Shown here in pieces: positions 8,763 through 17,996 of a stretch of DNA of 64,000 bases; position 1 is the first letter of the stretch; each line of letters opens with the position of its first letter. The stretch lies in contig NZ_AYYW01000035.1 in NCBI RefSeq assembly GCF_001434535.1, forward strand, positions 1 to 64,000, in the 5' to 3' direction. Under the pieces are notes generated by a model that saw nothing but the letters and a program-made list of their open reading frames with translations, had not been told where the DNA came from and did no database searches. Source of the DNA: Ligilactobacillus animalis KCTC 3501 = DSM 20602 (lineage in GTDB: Bacteria > Bacillota > Bacilli > Lactobacillales > Lactobacillaceae). A program made the position numbers and the translations under genes.

Positions 8763-8917
8763 CACCGGGATGCTTATTCGAATGCACGCGAATTTCTCCT
8801 TTATGAAAATAATTACTTTTTCCATTTTAAAGAATCCTTTATGAAATTACTACCATAAATTTGTTTTTTCTTATGAAAAAATATAAAATTGTTTTGAAAA
8901 AGTGAGTAGGTGAAAAA

Positions 8918-11032
8918 ATGAAGAAATATCTAAAGATAGCTACTCCCGCCAAGTTGCAGGCAGACGTAGCTAAGAAGTGGCCAACTGTAGAATTGACACC
9001 TGAAGTATCTGGCGCTAAATTAGCCGCACTAGTGATCGAAGCAGGTGATCTCAAACAACGTGCGCTCGCTGAATTGATCTGTCAGCGTTCTGGGCTAAAA
9101 ATACCGCTGATCGAAGTCACGGCGGAAAATATCGATGCCGATATGAAAAGAGTGTTGGAATCAGCCACGGCTTATGAAAAAGAAAATGTGCCCACCTTTT
9201 TATTAGATCTGATCAATTTTGCCGATGAAAAAGCAGTCAGCTTTACCACACCGGGACACCATAATGGAAATTTTTACACGCGGCATCCAGCTGGTGAAGT
9301 CTTTAAAAACTTTTTCGGCGATAATTTTTTATATGCTGACGTCAGTGACACGATCCCTGAATTGGGCGATACCTTGACCCATGGTGGAACGCCGTTGACA
9401 GCTGAAAAACAGGCGGCTAAAGCTTTTAACGCCGATAAAGTATATTTTTGTACAAATGGGACTACTAGTTCAAATACGATCTGTGCGACCGCTGCATTGA
9501 CCGAGGGCGATCTCGTGCTCTTTGATCGAAATAACCATAAATCGCTCTACAACAGTGCCCTAGTGATGACAGGGGCTAAACCGGTCTATTTAAAGACTGA
9601 TCGTGATCCTTTAGGGTTGATCGGTCCTTTGGTAGGTGAAGAGTTAGATGAAAAAAAGATCCGCCAACAGATCGCATTGGTCGATCCTAAAAAAGCCAAA
9701 GCTAAACGGCCTTTTAGACTAGCGGTCTTACAACTGGAAACATATGATGGCGTCTTTTATGATGCACGGTATCTCATTAAAAAGCTCGGACCACTGTGTG
9801 ACTATATTCTATTTGATTGTGCTTGGGGCGGTTATGAACAATTTGTCGATCTGATGAAAGAATTATCTCCGCTGAGTTTGGAATACGGTCCAGCTGATCC
9901 AGGGATCTTAGTGACCCAATCTGTGCATAAACAGCAAGCTGGGGTAGCCCAAACTTCTCAGATCTTGAAAAAAGATGCACACTTAAAAGGGCAAAAACGT
10001 TATATCGATCATAAACACTTCAATAATGCCTACCTTAAATACGTTACAACGAGTTACTCTTATCCGATCTATGCGTCTTTAGCAGTCAATGCAGCGATGG
10101 CAGCTAGTTCGGCTAATCATGCGTGGTGGGAAGAAACACTGGTCAAAGGGATCGAATTTAGAAAGACATTGTTGCGTCAAAGCAAGCTGTTTAAACCACT
10201 CGTTCCCACAAAGATAAACGGTATTTCCTGGGAAAATATCCCGACTGAAAAGCTAGCGGCTGACCTAAGCTTATGGCAACTTGATCCTAAAGATACCTGG
10301 CATGGCTTTAGTAAAGTTGCTTTAGGAGAAGCGATCATCAGTCCTTTGAAGTTGACGATCACCTCTCCGGGAGTCGAGCTAAAGACAGGTAAATATACTG
10401 AAACGGGGATCCCGAGCCCATTAGTCGGCGAATTTTTATTGGAAAAACGGATCATTCCGGGTAAAGCCGATCTTTATTCAACACTTTTCTTTTTGACTCC
10501 CGGTGAAGATGAGCTCAGTTTACAGACATTGCTGACGGCACTATTAGAATTTGAACGACTCTATTTGACAGATGCCCCGTTAGAAAAAGCTCTCCCCCGT
10601 TTTTATCGGCAAAATAAAGAACGTTATGCTGGCTATACTTTAAGACAGTTATGTCAAGAAATGCATGAGTATTTTAAAGAACAAGAGATATACCATTTAC
10701 AACAAGCCTTATTTATCAAACCAGAGCTGCAAGCCTATAGTTGTTTACCACGCACGGCAGATCTTGCGTTTATGCGGGGACAAGGCAAGTTGGTCCCACT
10801 CGATGAGATCGAAGGTAAAGTCGCACTTGAAGGGGCCTTGCCCTATCCGCCTGGAGTCTTTATCGTCGCACCGGGTGAAAGATGGCAAGCACTAGATGCT
10901 GAATATTTCAAGGTACTGCTTGGGGCAATGGAAAATTTCCCGGGTTTTGAACCGGAGATCCAAGGTATCTATCTTGAATGGGATGACAGTGGACATCTAA
11001 GTGCAGCGGGCTATGTTTTAGATGATATTTAG
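8918..11032 (+). CDS. Ornithine/lysine/arginine decarboxylase (fold type I)
   Basis: A 704-residue PLP-dependent decarboxylase. Domains in order: a short response-regulator-like wing, the aminotransferase-fold core beginning FTTPGHHNGNFYTRHP, the PLP lysine Lys338 in SVHKQQAG, and the C-terminal Orn/Lys/Arg decarboxylase domain (GIPSPLVGEFLLEKRIIPGK, YPPGVFIVAPGERW). The length is near the inducible SpeF-type ornithine decarboxylases (about 730). It converts a basic amino acid to a diamine and CO2, consuming a proton. It pairs with the divergent permease for acid stress. Ornithine is my best guess for the substrate; lysine remains possible. Confidence 0.85.
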   Translation: MKKYLKIATPAKLQADVAKKWPTVELTPEVSGAKLAALVIEAGDLKQRALAELICQRSGLKIPLIEVTAENIDADMKRVLESATAYEKENVPTFLLDLINFADEKAVSFTTPGHHNGNFYTRHPAGEVFKNFFGDNFLYADVSDTIPELGDTLTHGGTPLTAEKQAAKAFNADKVYFCTNGTTSSNTICATAALTEGDLVLFDRNNHKSLYNSALVMTGAKPVYLKTDRDPLGLIGPLVGEELDEKKIRQQIALVDPKKAKAKRPFRLAVLQLETYDGVFYDARYLIKKLGPLCDYILFDCAWGGYEQFVDLMKELSPLSLEYGPADPGILVTQSVHKQQAGVAQTSQILKKDAHLKGQKRYIDHKHFNNAYLKYVTTSYSYPIYASLAVNAAMAASSANHAWWEETLVKGIEFRKTLLRQSKLFKPLVPTKINGISWENIPTEKLAADLSLWQLDPKDTWHGFSKVALGEAIISPLKLTITSPGVELKTGKYTETGIPSPLVGEFLLEKRIIPGKADLYSTLFFLTPGEDELSLQTLLTALLEFERLYLTDAPLEKALPRFYRQNKERYAGYTLRQLCQEMHEYFKEQEIYHLQQALFIKPELQAYSCLPRTADLAFMRGQGKLVPLDEIEGKVALEGALPYPPGVFIVAPGERWQALDAEYFKVLLGAMENFPGFEPEIQGIYLEWDDSGHLSAAGYVLDDI

Positions 11033-11035
11033 ATA

Positions 11036-11067
11036 GCAAAAAAGCGCCTTTTACGGGCGCTTTTTTT
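11036..11067. terminator. Bidirectional terminator
   Basis: AAAAAAGCGCC / GGCGCTTTTTTT hairpin with a TTTTAC loop between convergent genes. Confidence 0.85.
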
Positions 11068-11536
11068 GATAGGCAAGGCGTGGAGTGTTGTCATCAGTCA
11101 GGATGATCCCACAATAAGTAAAGCCATTTTTTTCGATCAGGTGTTGCATGCGTTTATTGTTTTGATGAGTGTCGATCCGGATATTTGGTTCGAGCTGTTC
11201 ACAAAAAGCTAATGCCTTATTAAAGACACCTTTGACTTTCCCGTTGCCGGCAATACGATGGATCGTACCATAGGGCTGGTCGTTTAGCCAAGACCCTTCT
11301 ATTTGCTGATAAGTTGGGTCTTCACCTAGAATAAAGGCAAAAACGCCACCGATGTTTCCTGCTTCTTCAATGACATAGAGGTGTTTAGCAGCAATATCAG
11401 CTTCTAAGAGCTCCAATGCTGGATGACTTTTGCCCCATTGATCTGGATTGTTGTCTTTTGCCATCTGAGTACGAGCAAATGCATAGATCGCACTGATCGC
11501 GGGTAAATCTGCGGTAGTGGCTAAGCGGATCGTCAA
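11051..11536 (-). CDS. GNAT-family N-acetyltransferase
   Basis: A 161-residue protein starting at TTG behind GGAGGAAT. The fold pattern is TIRLATTADLPAISAIYAFAR at the N-terminus, then IHRIAGNGKVKGVFNKALAF as motif A and LIEKNGFTYCGI as motif B. The motif A loop (GNGKVKGV) lacks the usual Arg/Gln-x-x-G-x-G, as in the YitI-like group of GNATs in lactobacilli. Substrate unknown. Confidence 0.8.
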   Translation of the reverse strand: MTIRLATTADLPAISAIYAFARTQMAKDNNPDQWGKSHPALELLEADIAAKHLYVIEEAGNIGGVFAFILGEDPTYQQIEGSWLNDQPYGTIHRIAGNGKVKGVFNKALAFCEQLEPNIRIDTHQNNKRMQHLIEKNGFTYCGIILTDDNTPRLAYQKKRP

Positions 11537-11661
11537 ATTTATTCCTCCTCGTTAAAATATTTAGCTTAATTCTAGCAAAGAAAAATTTTTTTGCAAGAGA
11601 GATTGCATTTACGAAAAGTGAGTGTTATTGTATTGATAACGATTTGAAAAGAGGAATTACG

Positions 11662-11745
11662 ATGAAGACTTTAGTTATCAACAATATGGCTCATACATGT
11701 TGTCCTTCTTCGCGCCAGCTAGCGAAGAAGGTTCATTTGCGTTGA
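11662..11745 (+). CDS. Cysteine leader peptide (27 residues) ahead of the transsulfuration operon
   Basis: ATG behind GAGGAATTACG opens a 27-codon frame whose middle reads HTCCPSS, with adjacent Cys codons TGT TGT at 11698-11703, ending at TGA 11743-11745. The bases right after the Cys codons (11704-11713, CCTTCTTCGC) form a perfect 10-bp hairpin with 11722-11731, and a strong terminator follows at 11783. This layout is that of ribosome-mediated attenuation responding to charged tRNA-Cys. The downstream genes make cysteine, which supports that reading. Peptide function in trans is not implied. Confidence 0.7.
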   Translation: MKTLVINNMAHTCCPSSRQLAKKVHLR

Positions 11746-11819
11746 GTTTTTTAACGTAACTAGGAGGCTTCTTCAACGTAAGAGGGCGCAGACTTTTTAA
11801 AGTTTGCGCCCTTTTTTTC
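11704..11819 (+). promoter_or_regulatory. Cys-responsive attenuator with intrinsic terminator
   Basis: Segment 1 (11704-11713) pairs with segment 2 (11722-11731). Segment 2 can instead pair with segment 3 (GAAGAAG 11724-11730 with CTTCTTC 11768-11774), and CGTTGA 11740-11745 with TCAACG 11773-11778. The terminator (AGGGCGCA-GACT / AGTT-TGCGCCCT, 11783-11812) is followed by seven T. Which alternative helix disrupts the terminator is not clear by eye. Confidence 0.6.
11783..11819 (+). terminator. Attenuator terminator before the cysteine operon
   Basis: A 12-bp GC-rich stem with one G-U pair, loop TTTTAA, and T7 tail, placed about 30 nt before the first structural gene and after the Cys leader peptide. 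Confidence 0.8.
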
Positions 11820-11848
11820 TACTCAGATCGCAGAAAGAAGGGAAGAAC

Positions 11849-12781
11849 ATGATATATCAAGACGTATCACAGCTGATCGGTCAGACACCGTTGATAAAAC
11901 TTGCAGTCAAAACGCCAAATAATGTATCGATCTATGCCAAGTTAGAGATGTTTAATCCAGGTGGCAGTATTAAAGATCGTTTAGGCGAGTATCTCATGGA
12001 TGATGCGCAGGCAAAAGGCTTGTTGACAGCAGAAACGACGATCATTGAACCTACAGCGGGCAATACTGGGATCGGTCTAGCTTTAGCAGCACAAAAACGT
12101 GGCTTAAAAACGATCTTAGTCGTGCCCGAGAAATTTAGCCAGGAAAAACAGATCTTGATGCGTGCCTTAGGTGCAAAAATAGTACATACGCCAAGTGAAT
12201 TAGGGATCAAAGGTGCGATCGCCCAAGCTAAGAAATTAGCTGCCCAGATCACGGATAGCTACTTGCCGCTACAATTTGAAAATTCGGCCAATCCAGCTGC
12301 ATATGCGACTAGTCTGGCGCCAGAGATCATTGCTGAATTTGAAAAAAATAAGTTGAGTTTAGCTGCTTTTGTAGCTGGGGCTGGCAGTGGCGGGACTTTT
12401 GCTGGGACCACGCAAGCTTTAAAGCAAAAATTTCCTGGGTTAACAGCTGCCGTGGTTGAACCAGAGGGCTCGATCCTAAATGGTGGTGCGCCCCATAGTC
12501 ATTTGACGGAAGGGATCGGGGTTGAATTTATACCGCCCTTTTTCGCTCAAACTAAGCCCGATGCGATCTATACGATAGGTGATCGTGAGGCGTCTGCGCA
12601 AGTCAAGCAACTGGCACTGACAAATGGTTTGTTTGTCGGAAGTTCGAGCGGAGCGGCGTCGGCAGCTAGCTTGAAATTAGCACAAAAGCTGCCCCAAAAC
12701 AGTAATATCGTCACGATTTTTCCCGATAGTTCAGAACGTTATTTAAGTAAACATATTTATCGATTTGAGGAGGAGATTTAA
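11849..12781 (+). CDS. Cysteine synthase / cystathionine beta-synthase family PLP enzyme
   Basis: A 310-residue fold-type-II PLP enzyme. Lys42 in [10 protein letters not shown] binds [14 protein letters not shown] and [11 protein letters not shown] form the substrate and phosphate loops. NPGGSIKDR rather than NPGSSVKDR resembles the lactobacillar enzymes that use O-acetylserine with H2S or homocysteine (CBS/MccA type). I start at ATG 11849 with GAAGGGAAG upstream, since an upstream in-frame ATG lies inside the terminator. The stop abuts the next start, giving a two-gene operon that would make cystathionine and then cysteine from homocysteine. No cysE follows here. Confidence 0.88.
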   Translation: MIYQDVSQLIGQTPLIKLAVKTPNNVSIYAKLEMFNPGGSIKDRLGEYLMDDAQAKGLLTAETTIIEPTAGNTGIGLALAAQKRGLKTILVVPEKFSQEKQILMRALGAKIVHTPSELGIKGAIAQAKKLAAQITDSYLPLQFENSANPAAYATSLAPEIIAEFEKNKLSLAAFVAGAGSGGTFAGTTQALKQKFPGLTAAVVEPEGSILNGGAPHSHLTEGIGVEFIPPFFAQTKPDAIYTIGDREASAQVKQLALTNGLFVGSSSGAASAASLKLAQKLPQNSNIVTIFPDSSERYLSKHIYRFEEEI

Positions 12782-13921
<1,140 letters not shown>

Positions 13922-14014
13922 GTAAACTTAAAGAATTCTTTAAAAGTTTTAAGCCGAAAGTTGTGTACAATTAGTAAGTACAGGGAGCAAAAAATAATTG
14001 CGAGGTGACGCAAA

Positions 14015-14707
14015 ATCAGATTTTTACGTTTCATTTGGAATCTATTTTTGACCCTTTTTATCACTGCTAGCTTAAGTTTAGGCTTGTTGTGGTTTATGAC
14101 TAGTCCTTACGCTCTCCCAGTTGTGCGTGAGATACAGACTTTGGTAACTAAGATCGTTCCCGATCAAGGAAAGCTGCTGAATGTCAAAACTGAAAGCATA
14201 TCCCCAAGTGATCCAACGGCGCAAAGTTATTCTGAGGATACCAATGCGCAGGCGGCAAATGGCGCACGTTGGAGCAAAAACACAGCGACTGTTTATCTTG
14301 AAGCAAGTGATGAACGCTTCCGCACCGCCTATTTAAGGGCAATCGAAAATTGGAACCAAACTGGGGCTTTTAACTTTGATTTGACTGATGATAAAAAACG
14401 AGCCCAGATCATTTTAAAACAACAAAATGATGCCAATACCAGTGCAGCTGGGGTGACGCATACCATGATAAATCAATTGACGAATCGTCTGACCAGTGCA
14501 GATGTCTATCTCAATTCCTATTATTTATTAAATGCGCAGTATGGTTATTCCCAATTACGGATAACTAATACCGCAGAACATGAATTAGGGCATGCGATCG
14601 GTTTGGCGCATGATGATGAAAATGTCTCAGTGATGCAGTCGGCTGGATCGTATTATTCGATCCAACCTAAAGATATCGAAGCTGTAAAAGCTCTCTATCA
14701 AGGCTAG
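14015..14707 (+). CDS. Membrane-anchored matrixin-type (M10) zinc metalloprotease; possible ATC start
   Basis: The catalytic motif HELGHAIGLAH (first His near residue 189) followed by a Met-turn-like SVMQSA places it in the matrixin/M10A clan. The N-terminus has basic residues then one hydrophobic segment (FITASLSLGLLWFM), so the protease domain should be outside the cell. The start is unusual. The only strong Shine-Dalgarno, GAGGTGA at 14002-14008, is six bases before ATC 14015, in frame and giving a natural Arg-rich N-terminus. The first conventional start is TTG 14048 with no good ribosome site. If TTG is used the protein is 219 residues, otherwise 230. Confidence 0.75.
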   Translation: MRFLRFIWNLFLTLFITASLSLGLLWFMTSPYALPVVREIQTLVTKIVPDQGKLLNVKTESISPSDPTAQSYSEDTNAQAANGARWSKNTATVYLEASDERFRTAYLRAIENWNQTGAFNFDLTDDKKRAQIILKQQNDANTSAAGVTHTMINQLTNRLTSADVYLNSYYLLNAQYGYSQLRITNTAEHELGHAIGLAHDDENVSVMQSAGSYYSIQPKDIEAVKALYQG

Positions 14708-14760
14708 AGTTATTAGGAGAGGTCTGCTATAGTTGAGAAGTAGCAATGAGGAGGATATTT

Positions 14761-15312
14761 ATGACTTTGAAATTAGTTACAGCAACTCCAGCTGATCTAC
14801 CTAAGATAAAGGAATTGTATTTGAGTGCTTTTCCAGCCGTAGAACGGATCCCATTTTGGCTGTTAAAAAAGCGCACTAAGACTGAGATAGCCGAATTTTG
14901 TAGTCTCTATGACGATGATAACTGGGTCGGTTTTATCTATACGGTCAAAAATGCCGAACTAGTCTATGTGTTCTTTTTGGCGATCAAAGCGACTGAACGC
15001 TCTAAGGGGTATGGCAGTGGTTTGATGAAGCTGATAAAAGAGCGTTATCAAGGGCAAGTGATCGGCTTAAGTGCTGAAAGGCCTGATGAAGCTGAGGCTA
15101 ACAACCACGAGCGTTTACGCCGTTTAAAATTTTATGCTAAAAATGAGTTTTTACCGACTGATTTTTATACAGCTGAAAAAGGTGGCGTGGAGTTTGAATT
15201 CTTGACCCAAAATGGACAAAAGATCAGACCCCAAGCTTATCCAGAGTTAATGGCACAATGCCTAGGACTGTGGCAAAAATTCTTATTACCGATCAAAGTA
15301 GTTAAAGATTAG
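14761..15312 (+). CDS. GNAT-family N-acetyltransferase
   Basis: A 183-residue protein with N-terminal LKLVTATPADLPKIKELYLSAFP and a GNAT core at LAIKATERSKGYGSGLMKLIKERY (acetyl-CoA loop SKGYGSG). The C-terminal strand is FYAKNEFLPTDFY. I start at ATG 14761 because GAGGAGG lies seven bases before it; the upstream ATG 14746 overlaps that site. Acceptor unknown. Confidence 0.83.
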   Translation: MTLKLVTATPADLPKIKELYLSAFPAVERIPFWLLKKRTKTEIAEFCSLYDDDNWVGFIYTVKNAELVYVFFLAIKATERSKGYGSGLMKLIKERYQGQVIGLSAERPDEAEANNHERLRRLKFYAKNEFLPTDFYTAEKGGVEFEFLTQNGQKIRPQAYPELMAQCLGLWQKFLLPIKVVKD

Positions 15313-15316
15313 TCAG

Positions 15317-15346
15317 AAAAGTGGTTCATTTGAGCCACTTTTTTCA
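15317..15346 (+). terminator. Rho-independent terminator
   Basis: AAAAGTGGTTC / GAGCCACTTTT stem with ATTT loop and T-rich tail. Confidence 0.75.
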
Positions 15347-15419
15347 TTGGCCTGAAAAATTTGCAAAAAAGTAGATTAAATTAGATAATAAAAATTATCA
15401 AACTTAAAGGAAGAAAAAT

Positions 15420-17501
15420 ATGAAACGATTAGTGTTGGCAGAAAAACCAAGTGTTGCCCGTGATCTGAGCAAGATCTTGGGCGCAGACCAAAAGCACAAG
15501 AATTATTATGAAGGTAAAAATTATGTTGTTACTTGGGCGCTTGGTCACTTGTTGACTTTGAAGATGCCGGAAGATTTAAAAAATGAATGGCAAACTTGGC
15601 AAATGGAAACTTTGCCAATGATCCCTAAGTATATCGGGACCAAGCCATTACCTAAAACGCGAGCCCAATTAAAAGCGATCGCTAACTTAGCTAAACGAAA
15701 AGATATCTCAGAAGCGATCATCGCTACCGATGCTGGGCGTGAGGGTGAGTTAGTGGCGCGCTGGATCTTGGAATATATTCGTTTCAATAAGCCAGTCAAG
15801 CGTTTATGGATATCTTCACAAACTAATAAAGCGATCAAAGAAGGCTTTGCTTCACTAAAGCCAGCTAAAGCTTACGATGATCTTTATTATTCGGCCTTGG
15901 CCCGGGCTAAAGCTGATTGGCTGATCGGGTTGAATGTGACGCGTGCTTTAACGGTCAAGTACCAGGATAATTTATCGGCGGGGCGGGTCCAAACGCCAAC
16001 TTTAGCTTTAGTGGCTAAGCAAGAAGAGAAGATCAGCAAATTTATCCCACAAAAATATTTTACGATCAGTCTTGAAGTTGCCGGTCAAAGAGCAACACGG
16101 GTCCAAAAAGATCCGCATGCATTAAAGGAGCGCAAAGAAGCAGATGAACTCGTCAAAAAGATGAGTTCTCAAAATGGTAAAGTCGAACAGATCACGGCTA
16201 AAGATAAGACGATCCCTGCACCTTTACCATACGATCTAACAGAATTACAGCGCGTTGCCAACGAAAAGTACGGCTATTCCGCTAAAAAGACCTTGTCATT
16301 AGTCCAAAGTTTATATGAAGTGCATAAGATCGTATCTTATCCTCGGACTGATAGTAAATATCTATCTAATGACTTAAAGGCGACATTAAAAGATCGATTA
16401 CATGCGATCGCAGGGCTATTTCCGGAAGCTAAACAATATGCGGTCAAGGGCGCAAAAGTCGTTCAAAATAAAGCTTTTAACGACGCTAAGGTGACAGACC
16501 ACCATGCCTTGATCCCAACGGAACAGTTACCACAGTATAATAAGCTCAGCAGTGATGAACATCGGATCTATACTTTGATCGCCGAAAGATTTATAGGTTT
16601 ATTTGCAGCACCTCACAAAGAACGCCAAGAAAAGATCGTATTTGCTTTTGGTAAGGAACGCTTTAAACTGACCCAAACAAAAGTCATTGAAGCTGGCTGG
16701 AAAAAGAACACGACACCAGAAAAGGCAGCTGCTAAGTTTAGCGAAGGTATGCAAGTTGCGCCACATTTCACGGTCAAAGAAGCCTTAACGACCCCACCTA
16801 AGCCTTTGAGTGAAGGTTCACTGCTAACTCAAATGGAGCGCTATAGTTTAGGGACACCGGCAACACGAGCTGAGATCATCGAAAAATTAGTCAAATCGGA
16901 ACTGATGGAGCGGACTAACAACAGTTTACGAGTGACTAAAAAAGGCCAACAATTGCTGGAATTAGTCAATGAAGAGCTCGTTAGCCCACAATTGACTGAA
17001 AAGTGGGAACAACAACTCGAACAGATCGCTAAGGGAAATTATGATGGCAAAAAATTCTTACGCGAGATCGAAGCTGATACTAAACGTTTGGTTCGTGAAG
17101 TGAAGAACAGTCAACAAAAATATCAGGACTTTTCATTGACCAAGAAAAAATGTCCTAAATGTGGTGCCTTTTTGAAGGAAAAGAAGGTCTGGGACGGTAA
17201 ATTGCTGGTCTGCACCAGTGAAAATTGTGATTACAAGCGCCGAGCTGAGGCAAAAGTCTCCAATCATCGCTGCCCAGTCTGTCATAAGAAAATGTTGATC
17301 ATCAGTGGCAAGAACGGTGATTATTTCAGATGTAAATATGATGGGACGACTGAAAAATTAACTGGGGGCAAAAAGAAGAACAAGAAGATGACCAAACACG
17401 AAGAAAGACGGCTGCTAAAGAAGATCAATCAAGATGATGAACCACAAGAAAGTGCACTAGCTCAAGCTCTAAAAGCTGCGTTAGGTGACAATAACGCTTA
17501 A
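15420..17501 (+). CDS. topB: DNA topoisomerase III (type IA)
   Basis: A 693-residue type IA topoisomerase that decatenates and relaxes DNA. The Toprim domain starts RLVLAEKPSVARDLSKILGA with the acidic triad region IIATDAGREGELVARWI near residue 100. The catalytic tyrosine is in SYPRTDSKYLS near residue 307, after SAGRVQTPTLAL. The C-terminus adds two four-cysteine zinc ribbons (CPKCGAFL...CTSENCDYK near residues 578-605, then CPVCHKKM...FRCKYDG) and a lysine-rich tail. These ribbons are usual in TopB of lactobacilli. It is a single gene that ends in a shared terminator. Confidence 0.95.
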   Translation: MKRLVLAEKPSVARDLSKILGADQKHKNYYEGKNYVVTWALGHLLTLKMPEDLKNEWQTWQMETLPMIPKYIGTKPLPKTRAQLKAIANLAKRKDISEAIIATDAGREGELVARWILEYIRFNKPVKRLWISSQTNKAIKEGFASLKPAKAYDDLYYSALARAKADWLIGLNVTRALTVKYQDNLSAGRVQTPTLALVAKQEEKISKFIPQKYFTISLEVAGQRATRVQKDPHALKERKEADELVKKMSSQNGKVEQITAKDKTIPAPLPYDLTELQRVANEKYGYSAKKTLSLVQSLYEVHKIVSYPRTDSKYLSNDLKATLKDRLHAIAGLFPEAKQYAVKGAKVVQNKAFNDAKVTDHHALIPTEQLPQYNKLSSDEHRIYTLIAERFIGLFAAPHKERQEKIVFAFGKERFKLTQTKVIEAGWKKNTTPEKAAAKFSEGMQVAPHFTVKEALTTPPKPLSEGSLLTQMERYSLGTPATRAEIIEKLVKSELMERTNNSLRVTKKGQQLLELVNEELVSPQLTEKWEQQLEQIAKGNYDGKKFLREIEADTKRLVREVKNSQQKYQDFSLTKKKCPKCGAFLKEKKVWDGKLLVCTSENCDYKRRAEAKVSNHRCPVCHKKMLIISGKNGDYFRCKYDGTTEKLTGGKKKNKKMTKHEERRLLKKINQDDEPQESALAQALKAALGDNNA

Positions 17502-17507
17502 AATAAA

Positions 17508-17560
17508 TAACGCCCATAAGTAACGCAAACTGCAAGAGTCGACGTTGCTTGTGGGCGTTA
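17508..17560. terminator. Bidirectional terminator
   Basis: A long stem: TAACGCCCA / TGGGCGTTA continued by TAAGTAACG / CGTTGCTTG with wobble pairs, between convergent genes. Confidence 0.75.
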
Positions 17561-17564
17561 ATCA

Positions 17565-17864
17565 TTAATTTTTCGCGAGTAATAAGAATTTTAGCCAAAG
17601 GACTTGATACCAAGTTTGCTTGATATGTTCTGATCTAGCCTCGGCTTCAGCTATTTTTTCGTCCAGAAATTTTTGGAGTTTACGGTAGATCTTAGTATTC
17701 ACCATCCAGTTGTGGAAGCGCGGTGAAAACTTAGAGAGGCTGAAAAAGCCTAAAATAAAGAAGGGCACTTGGGGGACAACTGGAAGTAAGATTCCGATCA
17801 CTCCAAAGATAAAACTGATGATCGCAAGAAGCAACCATAAAAAGCGTTTAATGTGTTTGAACAT
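17565..17864 (-). CDS. YbaN/DUF454 family small membrane protein
   Basis: About 99 residues with two adjacent hydrophobic helices (LWLLLAIISFIFGVIGILLPVVPQVPFFILGFFSLSKF) followed by a charged tail. The LPVVPQVPFFI and FFSLSKFSPRFHNWM motifs are those of the DUF454/YbaN family, whose function is unknown. I prefer ATG 17864 because AAGAAAGGATGG is correctly spaced from it; the ATG nine bases earlier lies within that site. Confidence 0.8.
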   Translation of the reverse strand: MFKHIKRFLWLLLAIISFIFGVIGILLPVVPQVPFFILGFFSLSKFSPRFHNWMVNTKIYRKLQKFLDEKIAEAEARSEHIKQTWYQVLWLKFLLLAKN

Positions 17865-17996
17865 CGAATCCATCCTTTCTTAGCTGTGTGCAATGTATTC
17901 CCTTTCTTGACTGTTTAGAAAAGCATAACACAGAATTTTTTATTTGTCTGTAAAAGTAATATAAATTTTTATTAAGACTTTGAAGGTGGTGATAAG

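Noticed and set aside
10665..10895. A 76-residue plus-strand frame inside the decarboxylase
   Set aside because: Overlaps a well-supported gene in another frame and has no recognisable features.
11640..11819. T-box riboswitch before the cysteine operon
   Set aside because: No AGGGTGGNACCGCG-like motif and no stem I; a Cys-rich reading frame explains the leader better.
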